Assembly (NCBI GenBank): GCA_030848705.1
Contig: CM061243.1
Span: 114,414,674-114,478,673 of the forward strand
Length of the DNA: 64,000 nt
Direction: 5' to 3'
DNA from: Heracleum sosnowskyi
Lineage: Eukaryota > Streptophyta > Magnoliopsida > Apiales > Apiaceae
This document shows, piece after piece, positions 44,201 through 55,000 of this stretch. How positions within the stretch are numbered: position 1 is the first letter of the stretch; each line of letters begins with the position of its first letter. The notes under the pieces were generated by a model that saw only the letters and a program-made list of their open reading frames with translations, ran no database searches and had not been told where the DNA came from. The position numbers were made by a program, and so were the translations under genes.

Positions 44201-47200
44201 TTATTGGCAGCTTGCTGCCAAGACATTGCACATGCCAAGTTCACGACGAAGAACAGAAAAACGTTCCTCGGCTAATGGCTTACTGAAGATGTCAGCTCGC
44301 TGGTATTCCGTAGAGACAAATAACAGCTCAATTTTTCCTTTTGCAACGTTGTCTCTCAAGAAATGGTGTCGAACATCAATATGCTTCGTTCTTGAGTGAT
44401 TCACCGGATTCTTAGAAATGTTTATTGTGCTTGTATTGTCACAATAAATTGGAATCTTGTTGCACTTGATGCCATAGTCCCTGAGTGTTTGAATCATCCA
44501 AAGAATTTGGGCACATCAGCTTCCTGCAGCTAAATACTCACCTTTTGCAGTGGATAATGCAACATAAGCTTGCTTCTTGCTTTGCCAAGACACCAAACTT
44601 TGTCCTAAAAATGCACAAACACCACTTGTACTCTTGCGATCAGTTTGACAACCTGCATAATCTTCATCACTAAACCCAACAAGATCAAAAGCATTTGTGA
44701 TTGGATAAAATAAACCAAGAGTAATTGTGCCACTCAAATATTTGAATATTCATTTAACCGCACTCAAGTGAGACTCTTTTGGTTTAGATTGAAACCTCGC
44801 ACATACACAAACACTATCCATTATATCAGGTCTAGAGGCAGTAAGATATAATAAACTACCAATCATACCTCTATACTTGCGAACATCAACATATATACCT
44901 TGTTCATCTGCTGTCAGCTTGCTGGCAGGAGTCATTGGTGTTGATTTCGGCTTGATATTTTCAAATCCAAATCTTTTGAGTAGATTCTTGATATACTTGG
45001 ATTGATGCACATAAATACCCTCTGGAGTTTGCTTAATTTGAAGACCCAAAAAGTAATTAAGCTCTCCCATCATGCTCATGTCAAACTCACTATGCATACA
45101 CTTAGAAAACCACTTGCACATATCATCATTAGTAGATCCAAAAATAATATCATCCACATATATTTGTACAACTAAAATATCAGTACCATTATGTTTAGTA
45201 AATAATGTGGGATCAATTTTACCTCGAATGAATCCATTTTTGATCAAAAACTTACTTAACCTTTCGTACCATGATCTAGGAGCTTGCCGCAATCCATATA
45301 ATGCCTTCTTCAACTTGAAAAAATGATTAGGAAATTGCTCATTCTCAAAACCAGGGGGTTGCTTGACATAAACTTCTTCCTTTAAGAATCCATTAAGAAA
45401 TGCACTTTTCACGTCCATTTGATGTAGCTTGATCTTCTTGAAGCATGCAAATTAAAGTAGCATCTGAATTGATTCAAGCCTTGCAACCGGGGCATAAGTT
45501 TCCTCAAAATCTATTCCTTCTTGTTGATTGTATCCTTGTGCAACTAGTCTTGCTTTGTTTCGAGTAACCGTACCAAATTCATCAACTTTGTTCTTAAAGA
45601 CCCATTTAGTACCAATGATTGAAGCATCTTTAGGTGGCTCCACAAGTTCCCAAACATCACATCTTTCAAATTGATTGAGTTCTTCTTGCATTGCCATGAT
45701 CCAATTCTCATCTTGAAGTGCTTCTTTAACATTCTTTGGTTCTTCTTGAGCTAGAAAGGCCGCAAATGCACAAAAGTTGGCTTGACCCTTCCTTGTCTTG
45801 ATTCCTTCTGATTTATCACCAATGATCAACTCTGGAGGATGGTTCTTCACTGTTCTTGTTGACTTTGGCAATTAATGTTGAGCTATGACTTCCTCATGTA
45901 CTCGAATTCTCTTGGATGGAGGAGAGGCTTCACCACCTTCATAGATAGGCATTTTTTCTTGTGATCTCTGACCTCTTGGACCTTCCAAGGTGAGCTTTGA
46001 CAACTTATCAATAGTTTCATCTACTGGAGAAGAGGTTTCAGTTGGCTTTTCAGCTTTTGTAGTTGTCTCAGGCTGGTTGGCAGCTTGCTGCGATACAGTT
46101 TTTGTCACTGGCAGCTGGCTGTCATCACCTGCACCTGCAATATCTTTCTCATCTCTTGACAGATCAACATTAGACTCTTGAAATGAAACATTTATAGACT
46201 CTTCAACAATACGTTTAGATGTATTATACACTCTATAAGCACGACTTGTTAAAGAATAACCCAAAAATATTTCTTCATAAGATTTAACATCGAATTTACC
46301 ATCTCGATCAATAGTTTTAAGTACAAAGCACCTGGAGCCAAAGACTTTGAAATATCCAATGTTTGGCTTCTTATTCCTCAACAATTCATATGGAGTTTTG
46401 TTGAGAATAGACCTGATAAGCACCCTGTTCAGAACGTAGCTTGATGTGTTGACTGCTTCTGCCCAGAAACTTCTTGACAGCTTGCTCTCTTGCAGTAAAG
46501 TCCTCACAGTTTCTTGCAAAGATCTGTTCTTTCTCTCCACAACTCCGTTTTGCTGTGGGGTTCTTGGAGCAGAGAATTCATGTGAAAAACCTCTTTCTTC
46601 ACAATAATCAATGAAGCCTTTTGAGATGAATTCACCTCCTCTATCACTTCTTATACCTACAAGTCTTGTATTCAACTTGTTCTCAAGTAAAGTAATTAGC
46701 TTCTCAAATTCACTAAAAGCACAATCTTTAGTATGAAGAAACAATACCCATGTATATCTAGAATAATCATCAACGATAACAAATGCATATTGTTTACCTC
46801 CAATGCTTTTATATGCTTCCGGACCAAATAAATCCAAATGGAGAAGCTCTAAAGGTTTAGAAAATGATACCATTGTCTTTGACTTATGTGGAGTCCTGAT
46901 TTGTTTGCCTAATTAACAAGCCGAACATGTTTCCGTCTTGACATACTTCAATTTTGGTAGTCCTCTAACTAGCTTCTTTGTAGACAGCTTGCTGAGTAAG
47001 TCCATATGAGCATGTACTAGCCTTCTATGCCAAAGATCTGGGTTTGTATCAATAGTAGCTAAACATCAGCCTACTTCCTGCATCTCAAAGTCCAACATAT
47101 ATATATATTTTATTCCCTTCTAGAAACTAGGGGGACTTTGTTAGTGCGAACATTAATAGTACATTTCTCTTTATAAAAAACAACAGTATGTCCATCATCA

Positions 47201-47439
47201 TATACTTGACTTATACTAAGCAAATTATATTTAAGACCTTGAACATATTGTACTTTATCAATAGAAATTTTACTATTACCAATTGTTCCTTTGCCAAGTA
47301 TGCGGAGTGTTTTGCTATCACCAATTGTAACACTACCACCCTTTTTCATCTTGAGGCTAAGGAACTGAGATTTGTCACCACACATATGTCTTGTACATCC
47401 ACTATCCAATATCCATTGATTTGCATTGACTTTGACCAC
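44201..47439 (-). pseudogene. Outer copia element: protease-integrase-RT-RNase H (pol), multiple nonsense codons
   Basis: Domains in copia order. The aspartic protease is WILDSGCTRHMCGD (about 47400). The integrase has its zinc-binding HH...CSAC region near 46930-47040 and the D,D,E core (LLHLDLFGP, IRSDRGGEF, QNGVVERKN). The RT has ALYGLRQAPRSWYERL and YVDDIIFGSTND, and the RNase H has GFSDEDYAGCQTDRKSTSG and ADIFSKPLAEERF. In-frame stops sit near 47062, 46911 (CSAC-stop), 45872, 45436, 44745 and 44513; several fit C-to-T changes at former CGA or CAA codons. The main frame otherwise stays aligned. The stop density fits methylation-driven decay of an old silenced copy. Stop positions are by eye. 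Confidence 0.9.
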
Positions 47440-47471
47440 AAGACATACCTACAAAACAAAGAACAAACATC

Positions 47472-49440
47472 TCAACATTTTGGTACCCAAATTTGGTTGG
47501 GTCCAGCATGGTTAGTTGATAAAACATAAAGAACATTCAATTCAGATTTCTTGATCCACATTTGGACCACTTTGGATGCTCGATTTCCTATTCTCCTTGT
47601 TCTGGCAGCTTGCTGCCTATAAGCTGTCTGTCTGTTCCAGCTTGCTGGCTTAGCATTCTGACTTGGGCAGTGTTGTGACAAATGACCTTTCTTTCCACAT
47701 TTGTAGCATATTTTCCAAGGCATAACATAATTATATGGAATACCATGTTTGCCTTCATATTGAAAAGCCTTGGTCTTTGATGTAGAAGTCATTCCAAGTC
47801 CTTCTTTATCCATAGGAACCTTTGTTTGTTTCAAAATAGTCTTTAATACTTCCTCTCCTTGAACAAATTTTCCCATGCCTTTCTCAAGCTTTGCAACTTC
47901 AGCTTCCAATTCCTTTATCTTCTCAGTTTGTTGAGTAGCTTCAATTGAGATGGATTCTCTGATTTTGAATGTCTCAAGACATACATCTCTAGCTTCAATT
48001 TCTGTACGCGCTGAGTTCCTTCATCAATGTATCATTTCTTTTGAGAAGTAATTTGTTGAACCCCTCAAGTTGTGTTAACTTTCCTTTGAGATCAGAAATG
48101 AGATCTTCATGATTGTTTGATGGAGTCTTTTCAGCCAATAGCTCAGAAATCATCTTTCGAAGAGAAGCATTCTTCTTTTCAAGTTCATTGTTCTCATTCT
48201 TTAATTCCATGAACTCCACAATAGATATAGTACTATGTCTCTGCAAGGTTAGTTCATCTAATGAATGATTACTAGAATTTGAATCAGAATTTATAGAGTT
48301 TACCTCACTACTATTGTCATCCAAATCTGAAGCATCACTCTCTACAAGGCCATCTTCCGTGATTGCTCGCATAGTGTCTTCATCATCCAGACCAACAAGA
48401 GCTAGGTTCACCATCTCATCACCTGATTCATCATCAGAAGCTGAGTCCTCATCATCACTCCATGTCAAAAGAGCTTTAGATTTCTTTCTGTCCTTTGAGG
48501 CAGCTAGCTACTTAGGCTTGTTCTTCAGCTTGTAGCAGTCCCTTTTGAAGTGTCCCTTCTTGCCACATTCAAAACATGCATCATCCTTTGAATCTCTTGA
48601 CTCTCTTCTTGCTCCGAAAGCTTTTCCTTTTTCCTTTTTCCTTCTTCAGCTTGTTCCTCTTTTCAATCATCTTCTTGATTTTTCTGGACATAAGAGCTAA
48701 TTCTTCATCAGATTCTGATTCTGCATCTGAGACCAACTGGCTGCTACTGGAGTGTAAGGCCAGATTCTTCATCTTTTCAACTGGAGCTCTAACAGATTCC
48801 ACCTTGCTTTCAAGTATCTTGGTTTCAAATTGTTCTAGCTCAGCAAAGACAGCTAGATGATCCATAGTATCAAGATTTGAAGAAGACTCCAAGGAAGTAA
48901 CTTTGGGTTCATAAATAAATGGCACCGCACTTAGAACTTTCAATTGATTTCATCTTGAGGAATCGTTTTGCCAAGTCTCTTAAGTGCATTGATATTCACT
49001 TGAAATCTAGCTTGACTTTCTTTGATAGATTCACCTTCTTTGAGTTTAAAATTTCCAAACTCATTCATTAACTTGCTGAGTTTGACTTTCTTCAAAGATG
49101 CTGAGCCTTCATGATAAGTTTCCAATGCATCCCACATCTCCTTTTCCGATTTAAGGGATGATACTTTGTCATGCTCAGCTTGATTAAGCCCATTCATGAG
49201 AGAATTCCTTGCCTTTCCATTATAGCCAAATTTGATCAATTCATCGATAGTAAGATCATCAACATCCTTATATTTGCCATCTTTGTCAAGGAATACATAT
49301 GGACCCTTTTGAACAACCCTTAGAACAAGTGGATCTCTGGATTATGTTTCCATACACCCTTTCCACCAGTTGTAATTGTCCGTTCCAGTGAGGAGAGGAG
49401 CTCGGTAGTCAGACTTTCCTTCGGGATAATTGTCAGCCAT
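47472..49440 (-). pseudogene. Outer copia element: gag region (broken)
   Basis: The gag frame starts at the ATG of 49438-49440 (MADNYPEGKSDY), about 55 bases inside the 5' LTR. It has the DYRAPLLTGTDNYNWW opening typical of copia gag and a UBN2-like middle (EMWDALETYHEGS). There are two CCHC knuckles: CFECGKKGHFKRDC (about 48540-48580) and CYKCGKKGHLSQHC (about 47670-47710). Breaks include a stop near 49328 (after GCMET), a one-base frameshift near 48945, a TAG after KNKPK near 48510 and a frame change near 47990. Asp/Glu/Ser-rich linkers separate the knuckles. The frame ends IWVPKC-stop at 47472, where the pol frame starts after an acceptor-like TTTTGTAG. Confidence 0.85.
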
Positions 49441-49478
49441 TTGATCGATACTTTTCCTGTTACAGAAAGATTAATATA

Positions 49479-49495
49479 CCAATGCTTTGATACCA
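49479..49495 (-). promoter_or_regulatory. Primer-binding site (initiator tRNA-Met) of the outer element
   Basis: TGGTATCAAAGCATTGG on the minus strand, two bases inside the 5' LTR. It is the same class as the inner element's site, with one mismatch in the first twelve bases. Confidence 0.8.
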
Positions 49496-49497
49496 AA

Positions 49498-50719
49498 TGA
49501 GAATCAACACCTAGAGGGGATGGGTGAATAGGTGTTATGACTAACAATGACCGATTTTAATTATTACCAAGTTATGTGACTGAAAAAGCAAAAACAGTCT
49601 GATTTTGCTGTCTGGTAGCTTACTGGATTCACAGAAAATGTAAAGTGGCAGCTAGCTACGTTGTGCAGTGCGGTATAAAAAATGTGCAAAAAGTAAAGAA
49701 CACACAACAATTTTAGCCAGGTTCGACCTCTATCTTCTATAGGTCTACGTCCTGGTCCTCTACCAACACGGCAAATGAATATATTATTAATCAAAGTGAA
49801 TTACAACTACACGATACAATACTATATCTCCCTGATCTCCCAGTTACTGTTTGCAGCTTGCTGAAATACCTTGTTCCTTAAACGCAACTCTCTAAGTACT
49901 ATACTAAACGAAGTATAAACTCCTCCAACTATCAAGTTCCTTAAACCCTTGTTTCCCAAGCTCACAAAACCAGCAACTATACCAACTTACAAGTTGAACA
50001 ATACAAGTATAATCAATTACAATTGAAACTATGAACTTTAATCAAAGATATATGATGTAATATATATTAGAGCTCAAAAGTATATGAAAGATATATATCA
50101 AATCAGTTCGAAAGTACTTGTGTTTTCTTTTGAAAGTCATCCAACCACTGAGAATGAAAACACACAAGTCTTTTTATAATGAACCAAGGATTTTGAATTA
50201 ATCTAACAACTAACGGTCTTGACTACCAAGTCTCACGTTTTTGTTCCTCGATTAATTCAAGCCCAACGTTCATAAAATAACGTTTAGAAAAACTGATGAA
50301 CGTTTAAGAATGAAACCGTTTGAAGAAGAAGACACGTTCACCTAATGTAAACCCTAGAAAATAGAGTTTGTTTTAAAGTGTGAAACGTTAAAAACAACAA
50401 ACTCCTATTTAATAGGAATTATATATATATGAAAAGAGTATCTGAAAATATTGAGCTTATATATATATATGACTTATATAAGTGATAGAGTCCTAACAAT
50501 TCTGTTCCTAGAACATTTGCTATTAATTAGGACTGAAACTCTATCCGCTGAGATTGTTGCCAACTTTCTGCGTGCATACAAAAACTTCTCTGTCAGCTAG
50601 CTGCTATAACATGTTTTGTTATAAAAATACAAAGTTTTTATCTCCTGCAAAACAATGTTAGTCCACACAATAAACCCAGCTTGCTGCTATAGTGTTATCA
50701 TCAAAACACCAGGGTTTCA
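49498..50719 (-). repeat. 5' LTR of the outer copia element
   Basis: 1222 bp. It is joined on its inner side to TGGTATCAAAGCATTGG (49479-49495 read on the minus strand), an initiator-Met tRNA primer-binding site with one mismatch in its core. It is followed on the plus strand by the target duplication gggtc. Confidence 0.95.
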
Positions 50720-50724
50720 GGGTC

Positions 50725-50998
50725 TTTTTTAAATTTATAATTATATTAATTAATAACATTATTTTTAATTTAATGATGATTTAGTAATTATTATTCAACT
50801 TGAATTATATTATTAAAATTACTTTTAAAAATCTACTCAAATTTGATTTATATTATACAATTCATTCTAAAAAATAATCAAATATTAAATTTAATAATTG
50901 TCATTCATCTAAGATCAACCATTCATATTAATTTGATGTTATAAAATTAAAATTTTGGATAAAATCTTTCCTACACTTATTATATATAAAAGATATAG
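50725..50998. other. AT-rich spacer right of the outer element
   Basis: Short AT-rich stretch between the outer element's target duplication and the next MITE. Nothing recognised. Confidence 0.5.
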
Positions 50999-51685
50999 AC
51001 TAATTTGTACTTCGCATCCCCTTGGTTTTGGCTTATTTCACTTTGCATTGAGTAGTATAATTATATGCATTTTGCATCTCCTAATTTTCAAATTCCCTCC
51101 AGTTTGTACTTTTTTTTAATTAACACCGTTAAGTCTGACCGTTACATGAGGGGTATTTTGATCATTTATTATTATATTTAACATAATTTATTTTTAAAAA
51201 AATAAAGAAACACTATTTAAAACTTGAATTGTTTTTATAAAAAAACCAAAAAAAGATGAAATTTTAAAGTTTTGATATATTTTTTATAAATAATATTTTG
51301 AAAATTATAGCAAATATATTTTATATTTTAAATAATACTTTACAAGAATTTAGTAATGTATTTTTTTAAAAAAATCTGAATTATAAATAATTTTTTGAAA
51401 AATTTGTATATTATAAATTAGGATTTGATAAATCTAAAAATCTAAAAATCATAATAATAATTGAGATAATTAAATTTTAAAAATTATTACTGATTATAAT
51501 GACCGAAATATATCCTCATTTTGACTAACGGTAACGGTCAAATTTAACGTAAAATCGTTAAAAAGATGCAAACTGCGGGGCTTGAAAGTTACGGGATGCA
51601 AAATGTATATAATTAAACTACTTAGTGCAAAATGCAATAAATCGAAAACAAGAGAATACGAAATGTAAATTAGTCAAAGATATAA
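50999..51685. mobile_element. MITE-like element with about 170-bp inverted ends
   Basis: The left arm is about 50999-51160 and the right arm about 51505-51685, reverse complements of each other. Shared blocks (left reading) are gactaattt.ca.ttcg.at, ttttg..ttatt.ca.tttgca, gtagt.taattatat.catt, ttgcatc.c.taa.tttcaa and accgttac. The interior is AT-rich without coding text. The element lies about 390 bp upstream of the WRAP73-like start codon, so it may contribute to that promoter. Exact ends were not resolved. Confidence 0.7.
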
Positions 51686-52076
51686 TGTAACTCTCCCTTG
51701 GCCCTTTTTTTAAGAAAGCACATTTTTCCCGTTATTTAATTTAAATAATTATACATTTAATAAATAAATTAAACTCGATTCATTCGTATAATTTCCTGAG
51801 CTTGACTAAATTATTACTACAAAACAGTCCAGATTAAAGGGTAAAAAAACACAAAATCGTAACATCGAAAATTTGAAAACAACTTTACTTGGTCAAAAAT
51901 TTAAAACTGAAAGAATGTTTGTCATCATCTCCACTCTTTTGTAACTGTATCTACAGTCCTTCTGCATCTTTACAACTAGATAGATCTATCTCTTAATTCA
52001 GCTTATATACACACAAAAACATGTATGTATACTCATGAATTGATATGAAGATTTAGAAGAACAAGAGCTTAAAGAA
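51686..52076 (+). promoter_or_regulatory. Promoter and 5' UTR of the WRAP73-like gene
   Basis: A pyrimidine-rich stretch and a leader (gaagaacaagagcttaaaga directly before the ATG at 52077) precede the gene. No TATA box could be assigned with confidence. The region abuts the MITE at 50999-51685. Confidence 0.4.
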
Positions 52077-55000
52077 ATGGAGTTCACAGAGGCATATAAA
52101 CAAACAGGTCCTTGTGCATTCTCCCCTAATTCTAGGTTTATTGCTGTTGCTGTCGATTATCGTCTCGTTATTCGTGATCTGTTATCGCTTAAGGTACTCA
52201 CTGTTGATTTTGATTTTAATTATTTTAATTATTTGAATTTGATGATAGGATTTGATTGTATGTGTGTTGATTTGAATTGTTGTGTGTTTGGACCGTGAAA
52301 TTATGCGCGGTGAGGTTGAATTTTGTGAATGTGATTGGTAGTTTGTGTGAATGATTCAGTTGAGGAGATTGAACTCGAATTGGAGTTCGGAATGAATTTG
52401 TGTGTTAGGATTTAGGAGCACGAGTTTTTTTATTGCAATGTGAACGGAGGTAGAATGTTTGTGGAGAGTTGAGATATAGTGAGATACGTAATTAGTGATG
52501 AAATTGTGCTTGGAGATATTTTTAGGATTATGCTAATTGGTTCGGTTTAAGATTATGTGCTGGTGATATGTTGTTAATGTTCGTTGTTTATAAGATTATT
52601 ATTGGTAATGCAAAGGGAGAGACTTGTGTGATAGCCTCCTGTCATGTAGTTGGAGTCCTTCCTCAACGTCGTTTGATGCTTTTGGCGCTTTTTTTGGAGG
52701 AGGAAAGGTGGGAAACTATTGGTTTTTTTAGAGAAGTTGTGAGTTTGTGGGCAAGTGAATGAATCATCTATGTTTTTTTTATAGGAGTGACCGCTTTGGT
52801 TTTGTTATTAACTGTAGGAGACAATTACCGCGGAATGATTATCAATTTATAATTTAATGACAGAACAAAATCCTTTTATTACTATTTTTGGTTCTTCTCT
52901 TTTTAGTCATGAGAGATTTTCATATGTTAATGTACTGATTGCCATACAGGTTGTGCAGCTGTTTTCATGCTCGGATAAGATAAGTTATATCGAGTGGGCC
53001 CTCGACTCCGAGTATCTACTTTGTGGTCTCTATAAGAGGCCTGTTGTACAAGTTTGGTCGTTGGCACAACCTGACTGGACTTGCAAAATCGATGAAGGCC
53101 TAGCTGGTATTGCTTTTGCTAGATGGAGCCCTGACAGTCGCCACATTCTCACCACATCTGAATTCCAGTTGCGGATCACTGTTTGGTCTCTAGTGAACAC
53201 AGCATGCGTACATCTCCAGTGGCCAAAGCATGCTTCTAAAGGGGTAGCCTTTACCCATGATGGAAAGTTTGCTGCAATATGCACTAGGCGTGATTGCAAG
53301 GATTATATAAATCTTCTGTCGTGTAATACGTGGGAGATAATGGGTGTTTTTGCTGTAGACACATTAGATTTGGCTGATATCGAATGGTCTCCAGATGATA
53401 GTGCTATTGTGATATGGGATTCTCTTCTGGATTATAAGGTAATTATTTTGCTGCTCATAGTTATATGGTCTAATTGCTGAAAAATCACTTCATTAATAGA
53501 TTAATATCACACCTACTAATATAGCAGGGATCAACCAACCCCAAATTGGGCTTGATTACATGTATGATCTTTCTGCCTTGCCACATGGACCATCCTATCA
53601 ATCTTTAGGAGAAAACAATGCTGTCTATGTTTAAGTTTAGTATTTCTTTGAAATTTATTGACAGGTGTTTGTCCTCTTAGTATTAAGATTACCCTTGTTA
53701 ATCTTCATTAACTGTTTGAAAATGTTGATGCATCAGATTTTTGTCATATAATGATTATTGATCAAAAGGACTCTGATGCATAATGATTTGTGCAATTTGC
53801 TTGTCATATGGTTTCCATGTTAGCTAGTAATAAACCTTATAGACAGTATGCTTCTGTGTAGGTACTTATTTATTCCCCTGACGGGAGGTGTCTGTCAAAG
53901 TATCAAGCATATGAAAGTGGACTGGGTGTGAAAAGTGTTTCATGGTCACCTTGTGGGCAGTTTCTGGCGGTAGGAAGTTATGATCAGATGCTAAGAGTTT
54001 TGAGTCACCTTACTTGGAAAGTTTTTGCTGAGTTCACTCACCTATCAAATGTACGCGCTCCTTGTTCTGCTGCCATCTTCAAGGTACCTGACGTATATGT
54101 ATCTTTCAAATATATGATGTTTTCTTTTTGAAATATTATTAGACTCTGTTTTTCTCTTTCAGGAAGTAGATGAGCCTCTGCATCTTGATATGTCGGGTTT
54201 ATCTTTAAAGGATGATTTTGTCAACCACAACTCCGGTAAACAGTAATTTTGTGTATTTAATTGTCTTATTCTAATTGAGGCTGTACCCCCACAATAACTT
54301 TACAGTTTCCAAATATGTTGTATGGCATAACTTGTTTGATTGTTAAACACTTAAATGCGAGAAATGGCCCCAAATGGCACAAAATGAATGTAAATGGCCC
54401 CAAATGGCACAATTTAAAATAATGGTCCTTTGAGGCACAGAAAACGAGGTTTGAAATTGTGTTTTTACTTTTTATATATTAAATAATGATAGGACATCGG
54501 TGCTGTGTGCATACGTCAGAGCATACATATAAACTTGACAGTAGGGTGATTATTACTATGTGGGGCCGATGCATGTTAGTAAGGTATATGTCTCTGATTT
54601 GTTCACGTGCTGAGGTAGGGAACCATGATTTGATGTATAGCTGCTGTGTGTAAATTGGTGTTTACATTGAAATTAGGATTAAACCTGCGTTTTCACTTTA
54701 TGTAAAAGGGTGGATTATGAGACGTTTCTACCTAAACGGCAGTGTCAGTTACGGTTTTAAATATATAATTTTTTTTTTAAAAAAAGCAAGAAAAATTGGG
54801 ACAGAAGTTGAGTTCACCATAAACGCTCAACGCCATTGCATTTTCTAAAGACTCGTGTTTAAAATGCGTTTTTATGTGCTCTAAACGGCCATATTTTTAA
54901 TTTGTGCTATTTAGGGCATTATTTTTCGAATTTGAGCCATAAGCCTTAAGGGGCCAACACCCCTTAAATGCCTATCTCCTACAAGACGAGTTTATTCAAA

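Larger units (their letters stand above)
29691..50719 (-). mobile_element. Outer Sirevirus-like Ty1/copia element (composite length; contains a nested element)
   Basis: Matching LTRs at 29691-30911 and 49498-50719 are bounded by TG...CA on the plus strand and flanked by the 5-bp duplication gggtc at 29686-29690 and 50720-50724. In the sense orientation (minus) the order is: 5' LTR (right), primer-binding site, gag, protease-integrase-RT-RNase H (copia order), a downstream extra ORF, a purine tract (AAAAAATGGGAGAT beside 30912) and the 3' LTR (left). Removing the inner insertion (30994-42793 plus one copy of its target duplication) leaves an element of about 9.2 kb. Many in-frame stops show it is dead. 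The LTRs differ by roughly 35 substitutions plus a few indels by eye count. Confidence 0.95.

Noticed and set aside
47440..47475. A tiny 38-base intron (GTACC...TAG) at the outer gag/pol junction
   Set aside because: Too short for a plant intron; if the acceptor is real, its donor must lie much further upstream.
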